A stretch of DNA of 64,000 nt from Costus lasius (GCA_027563935.2 CM050452.1:35755350-35819349), one strand, 5' to 3'. Shown: positions 1 through 11,496, counted from the stretch's first letter. The notes: generated by a model from the sequence alone, not told the origin. A program made the numbers and translations.

Positions 1-1121
1 TCCAAGCAAAATATCGCCAAAATCTCCACCCTAACCGAAATTACCACTTAAACTTTGGGTTTTTAAATTCTAAACCCATTAACCAATTAATTCAAAAGGG
101 TTTAATCCATTTAACTAATAATTTCGAATTTTAAATCTAATATCCATCTAATTTAAGTGTAACCCAATAACCCATGGTTTAAGTGAAAATCCAATATGAA
201 TTTAAATTAACATCCAATTAATTAATTCACTTAAGCGCAAATCCAATAAGGATTTAATTGATATCCAATAAGGTCTAATTAACCAATAAGGTCTAATTAA
301 TTACTTACAATTTACAACCCATAAATCCTAATTAATTTATCATGAACAACCAATAATAATTTATCATAAATTAACTGTTGGGGTATGCCCTTAAGGCTAA
401 TGTTTGAGGCCTTGGGATTGTATAAGTATCATGTAATAAACTCTTAAGTTTATAAAGGCATGGTTATTATTCAGGTTGTTACCTTGTCTGCTGTAATAAG
501 TGTACTTCTGAATAATGTCTCAAAGCTGTTCAGCTAGGCTGACAGGCTATATGTCCTTAGTCGAGATATCTTGGTGAACATGAGACAGCCTTGATATGAT
601 TGAGACTGATATGAGTGCTAATCTTATAGGATGCTTCGAGCATGGAATAAGATGTAGACTCATGGGTACATTGGATGTACTGGACAGACCCTACTCGGAT
701 ATTCCATTGCTTGTCACAATGTGAATGATCCTTGTAAGCACTAAGTGGCACATGTCCTTTGACTTGAGATCACTTATGTTTCTAAATGATGATTGTCATT
801 GTTTTGAGGTAGTTCAATATCATTTGAAACATAATGATTATAGACTATCTTGGATGGTGAGCTTGAGTCAGGTTAGGGCACTTGTGATAGATAAAGGATT
901 GCCGTCTCCTTGTTTAAGGAGTGTGATGTTCTAAAGGGCCCCCCTATATGAGATGATTGAGGAAGTGTATGGCCATACCCAGATGACTATGTGCATCTGA
1001 TCTAATCATGCTCATCGTATTGGAGTTACAGGCTTGACATGCTTGTCCAATAAGAACATCCAGTGGCAAAGGAATCATGCATGCCTAGTGAGTTGATTCA
1101 CACTTATGCTGTGGTTGGGTG

Positions 1122-1207
1122 GAGTCTTGGAAGACTCTTTCCTTTATATCGGGAGACAGTGATGTGTTGCTAGATACCCCTCGCTGATCGTGATAACGTA
1201 AGTTATC
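1122..1207 (+). promoter_or_regulatory. Promoter-like block in solo LTR S
   Basis: GAGTCTT-GG-AAGACTC (1122-1137) lies just upstream of TTTATAT (about 1143), followed by GATAAC-GTAA-GTTATC (1192-1207). The same three-part arrangement recurs in the other full copia LTRs. The promoter role is inference from the TATA-like box; the start site is unknown. Confidence 0.4.
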
Positions 1208-2024
1208 GTTACCGACATTTAAAGGAAACCCTTAGGGTCGCACAATTTGATGATATGGCTACTTAAGTCAGATCGTGTGGACTGAATTGTTCGAGTTCAG
1301 TTTAAAGGAGATTAAACTCTGATTGTAAGTGAGATCCAGTCTGATCATGTTTGATTGATTAGGGCTTGAGATCGGTAAGCTTAGATCGAGAGTGTGGATG
1401 CTAGATCGAAGAGATCAAGAGCATTAAAAGGATGAACGGTCAGATTTTGAACCTTAGGGTTTAATTTGGTCTGAACCGATTATTGGGCTGATTTGGTTTG
1501 GTCATTGGACCAATTGAATTGAACCGGCTCACATGTGAGCGCTTGGTTCATTTGAGAGGAGAGCTATGCGTTTGGTTCACTTCATGTGAACGCATAACGC
1601 AAGCTTTGATGACTTGCCATTTATGGCATTTCGGTTTGAAAATTGTGATGAATGTCTCCACATTCGATCACAAGTTTGGCTAACGCTCCTCTCCATCATC
1701 TTGCTCTCGACGACACACACTTTCTTGTGTGGTGAAAGTGACGAGAAGAAAGATCGGCCAAGAGTTCATCATCTCCTTCATGCGATAAGACCCCTTGAAG
1801 CTTTTGCTAGCACAAAGTTGAGAAGGGAGTAGTCTTTGTCTTCTTGTGTGCGCACCTTTTGGAGGAGATCAACCTTGTTTTCTTCTTCCAAGCCGCCTTC
1901 CATCCATGGCAATGGTAAGATCATATCATGATCTTAAGTTGGTTTAAGTTGATTATATAGTTCATATGCGATCTTTAGAAGCCCTTTTTCCGCATTGCAT
2001 GCTAGAAGCGCATGTATAGGGTTT

Positions 2025-2039
2025 CCCCCCCCCCCCCCC
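2025..2039 (+). repeat. C15 homopolymer in U5
   Basis: Fifteen consecutive C in the 5' arm of the U5-terminal hairpin of solo LTR S. Other copies have about five. Replication slippage or sequencing length error are both possible. Confidence 0.9.
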
Positions 2040-2270
2040 TTATTAGGGGTTCCTTCATTAACAACCAATAATCAAATAAATAATCTCTAATTAATTTACA
2101 ATAAATTAACAACCAAATAGACTCAAATCAATTAATTACAATTTAACAATCAATAAGCCAGTTAATTAGCATCCAATAATTTTATTTAAATCATAATAAA
2201 ATATCACAGCTAATGATTTTATTTAAATCCAAATAATGCTTACCAGGACTTAAGATCCTTGGATCTTACA

Positions 2271-2509
2271 GGTGGCGTCATAGACGCTAGCATCAGGCAA
2301 GCGACATCAATGCTATCATTGACGTGCTTTTCATAAGCTTCCCGAACCGCCCTTGCGGCGTTCGGAGCGGGCTGAGGCGGTATAGCCGTCTCGAGGACAT
2401 ACAGTTTCCTCTCTGCCTTAAGAACTATCTTAAGGTGTCCGAACCAGTCTGAGAAGTTCGGCCCAGCAAACTTCTCTCTTTCCAGTAGGGATCGCACATT
2501 GAAGCTCAT
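2271..2509 (-). pseudogene. gag-pol: Copia gag N-terminus, truncated by gypsy R
   Basis: Starts at the ATG shared by all copies (MSFNVRSLLE...) and gives the first 80 Gag residues, ending ...LASMTPP, where intact copies continue into the rest of the capsid-like domain. Translation then enters the gypsy LTR in frame and adds VRSKDLKSW before a stop at 2240-2242, so the extra residues come from the gypsy. Gag would form the cytoplasmic virus-like particle; this piece lacks most of the particle-forming region and the zinc knuckle and cannot function. Confidence 0.9.
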
Positions 2510-2810
2510 GGTGTTCGTTGCTGCAGGTATCTACAACAATGCAAGAACAGCAAGGTCAGTATCAATGTTAAGAATCAATCAGGACTTAAGAAAGATTCTT
2601 TTTCTCACTATTTTATCTGGCTGAAAAATCCAGCAAAACAGCCCGAAAGAGTAGAACTCTTTTAGTGAGATGGGATCCAGATTTCATACTTGGTCTCCGC
2701 GTCCCGCTCAGGCGAGATAAGATGCACAGAGAGTACAAGCACTAATCTCTGGTAGGCAGTCCCTGCCAATCGCCAACCCGTGCGATTCCCCTTCATCTGG
2801 GCAATCCAGC

Positions 2811-2844
2811 AGACTGTGCCAACTGAGTTGGTACAACACAGTCT
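2811..2844 (-). promoter_or_regulatory. Leader hairpin B of C1
   Basis: Outer stem AGACTGTG/CACAGTCT (8 bp) encloses the 13-nt palindrome CCAACTGAGTTGG plus a 5-nt spacer. The same structure is present in all six leaders. Possible RNA dimerisation or packaging element; function is inference. Confidence 0.5.
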
Positions 2845-3023
2845 CTGACCCCACAGATGGCTGCCTCCATGCGCTACCATATGCGCCACATATGTAGCCT
2901 ACATGGTCAAGCTGACCCGACCTACTCCCTGGACCACCACGTGCTATGCTGAGCAACGAGAAGCGATAAATCCCTTCTCTGTAACACGCAGGTGTAATCC
3001 CGCACCGTCTGAAGATAGATGGA

Positions 3024-3049
3024 CGTGCCCACTGAGTGGGTACAACACG
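3024..3049 (-). promoter_or_regulatory. Leader hairpin A of C1
   Basis: Outer stem CGTG/CACG encloses the palindrome CCCACTGAGTGGG and a 5-nt spacer. It is a second version of hairpin B in which both arms carry C/G instead of A/T, so the palindrome is kept although the sequence differs. Confidence 0.5.
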
Positions 3050-3370
3050 GCTCCAACGATAATCAGAACAGTGAGGTTTCGCGTCAGAAGGCTTACGAGC
3101 TTGATATTTTAGCGTTGGATTTTAACGGTCTTTTATCTTCTTCACTATCATGCAATTCCTATGGTGATAGCAGAAGATAAATAAGTCATGCTGTTCTACT
3201 TATTAAACAATAAAAAAAAGCATGAATCTTATGTGGTAAAAGCCCATAGCCCTAGTAAGACCTTAAGAACTTAAGTCTTCACTAGCTTTTCTTCATGGGG
3301 CTTTTGTTGCTCATCTGGCCCAAACCAGGGCCCAAGCGCCATCTGCAGCTCAGGTGCGCCTACCAGGGAA

Positions 3371-3440
3371 AATGCGCCTGGTCCCAGAGTCGAACCCTGG
3401 ACCTCCCACCTGGTCTAGCCACTGCTGCATGCGCCTCTGC
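3371..3440 (-). other. tRNA-arm-like block in the C1 leader
   Basis: On the minus strand this holds a T-arm-like hairpin around GGTTCGAC (3384-3400), with a 4-5 bp stem. E has the same block; D, F, G and H lack it, apparently by deletion between two ATGCGCCT repeats. No full cloverleaf can be folded, so it is not a tRNA gene; it may be an old tRNA-derived remnant. Confidence 0.4.
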
Positions 3441-4339
3441 CAAGTGTGCTCTGTGCTCTTGTCTGATTAATTTACAAATTAATCTATCTAGACAAGATTG
3501 ACACGCAGGTCAATTACATTTTATAAATTAAATGCAATGTGATACGCAGATCACAATAATTAATTTACAACTTTAAAGTCCAGGCACGCAGGCCCCAGCA
3601 CAGCACACATTTAATATGGGCAGCCCACATAAGAATAAATAAACAAACATAGGCATCATCCAAGATGTGATCCAGTCAAGAAAATTAAAATTTTTTTTTT
3701 TTTGAAAAACCCCATAGGCATCAATTTTAATTTCCTTATTTGCCTTACAACCTTACAACGGTCCATTACTAGGGATCCACTCATCCAACCTAGTCAGATC
3801 CACTGCCCTTGCATGCACCAAGTCCTAACTGACTTGAGTCGACCAAAGGTCAACCATGCATGCGCCAGGGCGGAACAACCCTCATGATATCTGGCAAGCG
3901 GGTGTGACCCCGGGCCTAACTCATGTGTGTTCGCTAGTCGTCTCAATCAGACATCGCTACACGCCTGTCTGCAGTCGACCTATAGCCATCTGGTGCTTGC
4001 GCACAGATGCTATCTGGTCAACCCATCAAGGCTGTCAGATGGTCTGATCAGACTGTCTGGATCTAACCTAGGGGATGACTTCAACCCTAATAACCCGTCT
4101 AAGGGTTTAATGCAGGGCATTAGATCTATAATGAGTCGCTCATGTCATAAGAAGTTTGAGAAAACAAACATATGCGCCTACATGAACAAATGCGCCAACA
4201 TGAAAACATGCGGCTAAGAGAAATAAAAATATCTCTAACCAGCATGTAAATTTCGCCTATCACAACATGCGCATGTAACATATAGATCAATTCATAGGAT
4301 CACATAAAGAAAGCAAACATATAAATATGCATGTAACCG

Positions 4340-4351
4340 GCTCTGATACCA
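4340..4351 (-). other. Primer-binding site of C1
   Basis: Minus strand TGGTATCAGAGC, complementary to the 3' end of initiator tRNA-Met, two bases inside the LTR end. It is where minus-strand DNA synthesis would start. Confidence 0.9.
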
Positions 4352-4353
4352 AT

Positions 4354-6044
4354 TGAAAGGTCCCCTAAAGACAAGGGGGCGAAACCCTATAGGAGGCGCA
4401 TATGAAAACCTTTGATGCAGCGGAAGGGGTTTCAAGGATATATGCATATAATATGTTCAACTTTAAATTCCAAAACGATTCTCACCATTGCCATCGCTTA
4501 GATGGTGTCTTGGAAGGAAAGGCGCAAGTGCTCCTTCTCCAAAGGTGACGCACACAATTGGTGTCGCCTACTCTTCCTTGGTGCTCCTTGTGCTAGCAAG
4601 GTTCCAAGAAGCCGTTGTCGAATGGAAGGGGAGAGATCTCCTTTGCTTGGCGATTGCTTCCTTCTCCTTTCGTCAATCTCTTCACCACACGAGAGTGCGA
4701 GTGTTGAATGCCCAAGTTGGCGACGAGAGTGAGGAGAAACGAGAGATGAGGATGCCTTAGGCGTGAACGTGAGTAGTGGTCACGTATGTGATCATGCTTT
4801 CTAAAAATAGAAAGCCACTCACTCACTTGCGATCATGAGTTTACCCCATGCGCAAACTCCTCTCAATTTGAACCACACGCTCACTCAATGAGCTGGTTCA
4901 ATTTGGTCTGGTTCATAGACCAATCGACCCAAGCCATTAGTCCAGATCACATTAAACCCTAAGGCTCTTGATCTGACCGTCGATCTCCTGATGCTTCTGA
5001 TCTGACCAATCTAGCATCCATTCTCTTGATCGAAGCTTACCGATCTCAAGCCCTAATCAATCAAACATGATCAGACCAGATCTCACTTACAATCAGAGAT
5101 TAAATCCCTTTAAACTGAACCCGAACAATTCAGTCCACACGATCTGACTTAAGTAAGCCATATCATCAAATTGTGCGACCCTGAGGGTTTCCTTTAAATG
5201 TCGGTAACGATAACTCACGTTATCACGATCAGTGAGGGGTATCTAGCAACACATCACTGTCTCCCGATATAAAGGAAATAGTCTTCCAAGACTACACCCA
5301 AACCATAGCACAAGTGTGAATCCACATCACTAGGCATACATGTTTCCTTTGCCACTGGATGTTCTTATTGGACAAGCGTGTCAAGCTTGTAGCTCCAATA
5401 TGATGAGCATGATTAGATCAGATGAACACAGTCACCTGGGTATGGCCATACACTTTTCTCAATCATCTCATCCAGGGGGCCCCTTTAGAACATCACACTC
5501 CTTAAACAACGAGACGGCAATCCTTTGTCTATCACTAGTGCCCTAACCTGACTCAAGCTCACCATCCAAGATAGTCTATAATCATTATGTTTCAAATGAT
5601 ATTGAACTACCTCAAAATAATGACAATCATCATTTAGAAACACAAGTGATCTCAAGTCAGAGGAAATGTGCCACTTGTCGCAATCAAGGATTATTCACAT
5701 TGTGACAAACAATTGAATATCCTAGTAGGGTCTGTCCAGTACATCCAATGTACCCATGAGTCTACATCTTATTCCAGGCTCGAAGCATCCTATAAGATTA
5801 GAACACATATTAGTCTTAACCATATCAAGGCTGTCTCATGTTCACCAAGATATCTCGACTAAGGACATTATAGCATGTTAGCCCAGCTAAACAGCTTTGA
5901 GACATTATTCAGAAGTACAATTATTGCAGCAGACAATATAACAACCTGAATAACAACCATGCCTTTATAAACATAAGAGTTTATTACATGATACTGATAC
6001 AATCCCAAGGCCTCAAACATTAGCCTTAAGGGCATACCCCAACA
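4354..6044 (-). repeat. 5' LTR of copia C1
   Basis: 1,691 bp with TG...CA ends (minus strand start TGTTGGGGTATGCCC). Its left edge abuts the primer site, which identifies it as the 5' LTR. The U5 end carries the hairpin stem CCCCT/AGGGG-type with a loop unlike the other copies. It holds TAGTCTT-GG-AAGACTA and GATAAC-TCAC-GTTATC (5209-5224, as written on the plus strand). The small ORFs read on both strands are shared by all LTR copies and are not taken as genes. Confidence 0.92.
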
Positions 6045-8892
6045 ACTGGAAGAAGGACTGTAAAGCGCTCCAAGGAGAGAAGAAGGGAAGCAAGCCTTTC
6101 ACTTCTGGCTCAGGTATTTACATGACTGAAGTCATGGTAGCTTCTTCTATTTCATGGGTGTTGGACACTGCATGTGGAGTTCACATTTGTTCAAATGTAC
6201 AGGAACTCAAGAGAAGAAGACAGGTGGGACAGCATGAGGTGGACCTACGAGTTGGAAACGGGGCACGGGTTGCTGCTGTTGCTGTAGGACAATATAACAT
6301 CTCTTTACCATCTGGTTTTATATTAGAACTTGACAATTGTTATTTTGTACCGAGCATAACTAAGAATATTATCTCTATTCCTGCTCTTGTCAGGAAAGGA
6401 TTTTCTTTTGAATGCAAAACTTTAAAGTGTTGTATTTCATTTGATAATATTGTTTATGCTACTGGCTCAATTAACAATGGGTTATACATGTTGGACATGG
6501 AATGTTCTGTACAACAAATTGATAATAAGAAAGCCAAGTATGCTGATGACAGCACCTTGCTATGGCATAGTCGTTTAGGCCATATTAACAAGAAGCGCAT
6601 TAAGCGGTTGCATGACCATGGACTGCTGGGATCATTCTCCTATGAGGAGCTTGATACATGCAAAGCTTGTTTAATGGGCAAAATGACGAAGACTCCTTTT
6701 TCTAATAAAGGTCAAAGGGCTTCAGGTTTACTTGACCTTATTCACAGTGATGTGTGTGGGCCATTTAGTAAACATGCCAGAGGTGGCTATTCATACTTCA
6801 TTACTTTTACTGATGATTTCAGTAGATATGGTTATGTCTATCTAATGAGACATAAGAGTGAATCTTTTGACAAGTTCAAAGAGTTCAAAAATGAAGTACA
6901 GAATCAGCTAGGCCGGAATATCAAGGCCCTTCGATCCGATCGAGGTGGAGAATACTTGAGTCGAGAGTTTACTGACTATCTGAAGGAGTGTGGGATTATC
7001 TCACAGCTCACTCCGCCAGGAACACCGCAATGGAATGGTGTGTCCGAGAGGAGAAATAGAACCTTATTGGATATGGTTCGTTCGATGATGAGTCAGGCTA
7101 CTCTACCTTACTCCTTTTGGGGATTTGCACTGGAAACAGCTGCAAAGGTACTAAACTGAGTGCCATCCAAGGCCGTTTCAAAGACTCCATATGAGTTATG
7201 GTATGGGAAACAGCCAAGCTTGACATTTATCAAAATCTGGGGTTGCGAGGCTTATGTCAAAAAGCTCGCCTCTGGGAAACTAGAGAGCAGATCTTATAAA
7301 TGTATCTTTGTCGGTTACCCTAAAGAAACTAAGGGTTATTATTTCTACGATCCCAAAGAGAACAAAATATTTGTTGCTCGAACGGCTATTTTTCTTGAGA
7401 AGGAATTTCTTCTGCAAGAAGCCAGTGGGAGAGAAATAAAACTAGATAAAAGTCCAGAAGAGGGACAAAGTAGTCAAGCTCAGTTGGATGAGCTTGAGCA
7501 AATAGAACAGGTTGATGTTCAACCTGAGGCTCAGATATCACGGGAACCGCATAGATCGGGAAGGATTCGTCGACAGCCTGAGCGCTATGACGGAGTCTAC
7601 ATCATTAATGATGAACCCCTCACCTATGCGGATGCGGTCAGTGGACCGGAATCAGCAAGATGGCTTGAAGCTATGCGAGCCGAGATGGACTCCATGTCAG
7701 ATAACCAAGTCTGGGATTTGGTTGATCCGCCTCCGGGAGTAATCCCTATAGGCTGTAAATGGATCTTCAAGAAGAAGATTGATATGGATGGTAACGTAGT
7801 TACCTATAAGGGCAGGCTAGTTACGAAAGGTTTCAAACAAATCTACGGGATAGATTATGATGAAACATTCTCTCCTGTAGCCATGTTTAAGTCCATTCGG
7901 ATTATTCTCGCGATAGCTGCATATTATGATTATGAGATCTGGCAAATGGATGTGAAGACCGCTTTCCTTAATGGAAAACTGGAAGAGGATGTGTATATGG
8001 CACAACCTGAAGGTTTCATCAATCCATCAGATCATCATAAAATATGCAAATTAAAGAAGTCTATTTATGGACTAAAACAAGCATCGAGAAGCTGGAATAT
8101 TCATTTTGATGAATCAGTTTGTGAATTTGGTTTCATCAAAAATGAAGATGACCCGTGTGTATATAAGAGGTTTAGTGGGAGCGTGATTACTTTCCTAGTC
8201 CTCTACGTCGATGATATCTTGATCATTGGAAACGATATTCCTGAACTGCATGCGGTCAAAGCATGGTTAAGAAAATGTTTCCAGATGAAAGATTTAGGAG
8301 AAGCAGCCGATGTATTAGGTGTGCAGATCTATAGAGATAGATCTAATAGGCTTCTCGGGCTGTGCCAGAGTACTTACATCGATAAAGTCCTAGAGAGATT
8401 CCATTTAGAAAATTCTAAAAGAGGATATCTTCCAGTCAGACATGGTCTGAATCTTTCTAAGAGCCACTGTCCTCAAACACAATATGAGAAAGATGAAATG
8501 GACAATACGCCTTATGCTTCGGCTATTGGATCCATTATGTATGCGATGTTGTGTACTCGCCCAGACGTCGCTTACGGGTTAAGCGTGACCAGTCGATTCC
8601 AAAGTAATCCAGGTAAGGAACACTGGATTGCAGTCAAGAATATTTTGAAATATCTTCGGAGGACCAAAGATATGTTCTTGATTTATGGAGGTCAGGAAGA
8701 ACTCAGTATTGAAGGATATACTGACGCTTCATTCCAATCTGACCAGGATGATTTCCGATCACAATCAGGCTATGTTTTTAGCTTGAATGGAGGAGCAGTG
8801 GTGTGGAAGAGTTTCAAACAATCAATTGTTGCTGATTCCACAACAGAAGCCGAGTATGTTGCAGCCTCAGAAGCATCAAAGGAGGCAGTGTG
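6045..8892 (+). mobile_element. Copia element C2, sense, internal fragment
   Basis: Sense copia interior starting abruptly inside the Gag zinc knuckle (the WKKDC part), where C1 was inserted, and ending inside RNase H, where gypsy P was inserted. Neither of its LTRs is in the window: the left part lies beyond C1 and R, the right part beyond P. It is the oldest layer visible and is more diverged from D-H than they are from each other. Confidence 0.9.
6047..8892 (+). pseudogene. gag-pol: Copia pol (PR-IN-RT-RH) of C2, broken
   Basis: Open from the end of the zinc knuckle through protease (DTACGVH), the integrase zinc region (HSRLGH...CKAC), the integrase core (HSDVCGP, SDRGGEY, NGVSERRNRT), reverse transcriptase (QMDVKTAFLNG, YVDDILIIG) and part of RNase H (YTDAS, TEAEY). 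One in-frame TGA at 7157-7159 replaces the Arg codon of KVLNR-PSKAV (CGA to TGA, a CpG transition); the frame continues without a shift. Gypsy P cuts it after ...KEAV and adds the tail CVRSKDLKSW to a stop at 8921-8923. The N-terminal Gag and the last RNase H residues are missing. Non-functional. Confidence 0.92.
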
Positions 8893-8895
8893 TGT

Positions 8896-8911
8896 AAGAT
8901 CCAAGGATCTT
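8896..8911 (+). repeat. Terminal palindrome of the gypsy LTR
   Basis: AAGATCC-AA-GGATCTT, a perfect 7-bp inverted repeat with a 2-nt spacer, three bases from the LTR tip. It is repeated at 16110-16125 and, with spacer TT on the plus strand, at 2252-2267 in copy R. Confidence 0.9.
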
Positions 8912-9497
8912 AAGTCCTGGTAAGTACTATTTTTGATTTAAATAAAATCATTGGCTGTGATATTTTATTCTGATTTAAATAAAATTATTGGTCGTTAATT
9001 TTAAGTTAATTAATTAGAGCTTATTGGTTAATTAATTAGACCTTATTGGATATTAATTAAATCCTTATTGGATTTTCGTTTAAGTGAATGGTTAATTGTT
9101 AGTTAATGGTTAAATTAATTAGTTAACTATGGGTTTTGGGTTTAAAATTCGAATTAATTAGTTAGTGGGTTAAACCCTATTTGGATTAATTGGTTAGCGG
9201 GTTTAAAAGTTAAAAATCAAAAATCTAAGAGGTGGACGGCTAGGGCAAAGAAGTTGGCGATTTTCTTGAAGGCTTGGGCGAAATTTCCTTTCTTTCTTCT
9301 CCCTTGGCCGGCGTTCTTGGGTGATTGGTGGCGTTTCTTCTTCCATTGGTGGCGTCTTTCAAGGCCTTAGACGAGTTTGTAAGAGAGATTTTTCATCTTG
9401 GTGTTCACGGTTGAGGTGAGTGGGGTGTCTTATTCGAATTCTATCAATGTGGTTGTGCTAAGTAATAAATTTGATTGCTTGAAAAATTACCATGTTT

Positions 9498-9632
9498 AAA
9501 ACCGAAATTTTGCAAGGTGTACTTATCATGAAAACCGAATTTAAGATGTTTATAACCGAATTCAAGATGTTTATTCATGGAAACCGAAATTAAGATAATT
9601 CTTCATGAAAACCGAATTTAAGATATTTTTAT
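9498..9632 (+). repeat. Tandem ACCGAATTTAAGAT units in gypsy LTR
   Basis: Five imperfect units of roughly 22-32 bp, each built on AAACCGAAATT/AAACCGAATTTAAG. The same array is at 16712-16846 in the 3' LTR. Confidence 0.8.
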
Positions 9633-11045
9633 AGGGAATTTAGGAAGCTTTAAATCAGTGATTTTGAGCATGACATTCTTGTTAAATATGGTTTTAAATT
9701 TTAAGTAGACAATATGCTAGATACCGTGGGCTACATGTGATGTTTTGTGAAGTAGATTGTAAGAATATGAATTTTGATTTTTATGTCGATTTTATGGATG
9801 CTTGATAAATGCTAATAATGTTATAGAATCCATGATTGTTTCTCTATGTTGGTAGCATGTTCTATGATTATGGCTATGTATCTTTGGTTGAGAAACTTGG
9901 GTGATAACTTAGCATGATTATACTGAACTGATCAGCATGAAACCTAAGGACTCTATAAAATATTATGTGGTTATATGTGTTTCGAATGTTATGTGTTATG
10001 GGATGGATAGGACTAAGGCTAAGTGTAACCGTGTACTCAAGGGGATAGTCTATATGTGATATGTTAAGGGTTTGAGATTTCAGCCCTGTATATTGTGATA
10101 TGTGAGGGGGTTGATGTTCAGCCTGCCTGATGTGATTCTTGTGATAAAAATGACTATCCTAGAGTCTGGTCTACGCTTAGGAGTCCACTTTTATGAAATA
10201 AAATATAAGATGTGTCTAGTGGTTGTCCAGTTAAGGAACCCTTTGGGAGAACGAGTGTGATGCAAAGTGCCATGTCTTGGTCGGACAGGGGCCACCTCTT
10301 GATATCATCACTCTTAGACGCTTAGATTTTTGTGTTATGGGGTGGTGTAGATCAAGGTATCACATCTTGACCGGGTGGGGATTACCTCTTGAGTCTACAC
10401 ACTGTCCATGTTTATGTTGCATGTGATTTGCAGGCTTCTCCCAGTGCTTAGGCAAGCCGGGTTGGACCATAATGGTCACTATTGATTATGCTGGACAACT
10501 AGGTCAATTAAGTGGTTGGTGTGTTTAGTTGGTTTAGAGTATGACTCTAGAACCTTGGTTACTCTGTGGTGACAAGTGTGTGATGTCTGTACATCTAATT
10601 ATTTTTTTCGAGTTCTGTTCTTTGTTTTTGTTATATGTTAACAAGATGTTCTGCTAAATGTTTTTAAAATAATCTACATGTATCTTTGATTGTATGCTAT
10701 GGATGGTCGATTGAGACTATCCACTCACTGGGCTGTGTAGCTCACCCCTCAATATTTTCAGGTGTAGAGCAGGGGCGCAGTACGAGTTAGCATTTTATAT
10801 GGATGTTGTGATAAGACTTTTGTGCTTAATTATCTGGGGCCGGTTGTGGCCGAACTATGCGAACTATGTGAACTATGTGAACTTGTGTTGCCGGTTGTGG
10901 CAGTTTTAAGATTTTGATTTTTGTGTCACCGCGGGCTTTGGCCTGGTTTCGGTGTTTGGTATCATTGATGTTAGTTATGAACTTATAAAATCGATATTGT
11001 GACTTTGGTTCTCAATTTGAGTCGATTGGTATTTTTGCAATCGGA

Positions 11046-11205
11046 TTTGATATAAATGTGAACTTGCATATGTCTAGTGCAAGTATTGCCTGGTGACAGG
11101 TACCTTTATGTGATGTATGGATTTTACGGATTTTATGTGGTTTTGATATAACTGTTGACTTGCATATGTCTAGTGCAAGTATTGCGTGGTGGCAGGTACA
11201 TTTGT
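11046..11205 (+). repeat. 96-bp tandem duplication at the gypsy LTR end
   Basis: Two imperfect copies start at TTTGATATAA (11046 and 11142) and share CTTGCATATGTCTAGTGCAA. They lie in the U5 half of the LTR. Confidence 0.8.
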
Positions 11206-11370
11206 GAAATTATGATTCGTGGAGATTTTTGTATGGATTTCTCGAAAATTTTCAGATCGTGTTTTCTTGAACTTGGTTTTACCTAGCATGTGAATCGATC
11301 TTGTATGATAACATCCTGTTTCTCTATGACTTGTGTTGCTTGTTTGGGGTTAAGATAACGGGATGTGACA

Positions 11371-11496
11371 GAATGGTATCAGAGGAGTTGGCTAGCTAAA
11401 ACTTAGTTCGGGGGAAAACATGTTTGTGTATTGCTAGACATCTGATAGGTTTATGTTTGCATTCCTGACTTTGGTATGTGTGTGTAGGAATTTAAG
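11371..11496 (+). other. Leader and primer-binding site of gypsy P
   Basis: Short 126-bp leader. TGGTATCAGAG at 11374-11384 is complementary to the 3' end of initiator tRNA-Met, three bases after the LTR. The remainder runs to the gag ATG at 11497 and shows nothing else. Confidence 0.88.

Larger units (their letters stand above)
376..2057 (+). mobile_element. Solo copia LTR (S)
   Basis: A complete 1,682-bp LTR beginning TGTTGGGGTATGCCC and ending CCTTCA. It is flanked on both sides by the duplication TTAAC (371-375 and 2058-2062), and the R gypsy LTR resumes directly after it. No primer site, leader or coding sequence is attached, so it is the product of LTR-LTR recombination that removed the interior. 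It is most like the LTRs of element F. It holds a run of 15 C (2025-2039) where other copies have about five C at the U5-end hairpin. Confidence 0.92.
1..2270 (-). mobile_element. Gypsy LTR tip (copy R), antisense, interrupted by solo LTR S
   Basis: The right edge reads, on the minus strand, TGTAAGATCCAAGGATCTT, the same start as both LTRs of gypsy P (8893 and 16107), followed by the same AT-rich TTAATTAATT-type sequence. This is therefore the outer 5' edge of a gypsy LTR running leftward out of the window. It is split at 375/2063 by solo copia LTR S. It differs from P's LTR at many positions, so R is a related but older or separate copy. It sits inside the gag of copia C1 (flank GGTGG at 2271). 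Whether it is the 5' LTR of a full element or a solo LTR cannot be decided here. No gene in it. Confidence 0.88.
2510..4353 (-). other. Leader (5' UTR) of copia C1
   Basis: About 1.84 kb between the gag ATG and the LTR. It contains the primer site, a T13-14 run (about 3691-3704), a tRNA-arm-like block (3371-3440), two palindromic hairpins and, near gag, an 82-codon sense ORF (2708-2956). I see no real gene; long leaders are normal for this type of copia element. Confidence 0.85.
2271..6044 (-). mobile_element. Copia element C1, antisense, 5' part only
   Basis: On the minus strand, in order: 5' LTR (6044-4354), primer site, leader (4353-2510) and the first 80 codons of gag (2509-2271). Gypsy R cuts it there; the rest of gag-pol and the 3' LTR lie left of the window. 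C1 is inserted in C2's gag zinc knuckle, with ACTGG (6045-6049) the expected target duplication, whose partner is outside the window. Its leader, like that of E, keeps a tRNA-like block missing from D, F, G and H. Confidence 0.9.
8893..11370 (+). repeat. 5' LTR of gypsy P
   Basis: 2,478 bp, TGTAAGATCC...GATGTGACA, with TG/CA ends. It carries a 16-bp palindrome at positions 4-19, an array of ACCGAATTTAAGAT-type units (9498-9632), a short GAACTATGT repeat near 10855-10886 and a 96-bp tandem duplication (11046-11205). It would provide the promoter and polyadenylation signal; I could not place a start site. No gene in it. Confidence 0.94.

Noticed and set aside
557..934. Small ORFs of 64 codons (minus) and 69 codons (plus) in the copia LTR, repeated in nearly every LTR copy
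   Set aside because: They occur because the LTRs are recent copies. Both strands are open over the same bases, no domain is recognisable and they have no gene context.
3381..3440. Possible tRNA gene on the minus strand
   Set aside because: Only a T-arm-like hairpin fits; no acceptor stem, D-arm or anticodon arm can be assembled.
7160..8923. A separate 587-codon gene starting at 7160
   Set aside because: It would start at GTG right after an in-frame TGA. It is the continuation of C2's pol, and its last residues come from the gypsy LTR.
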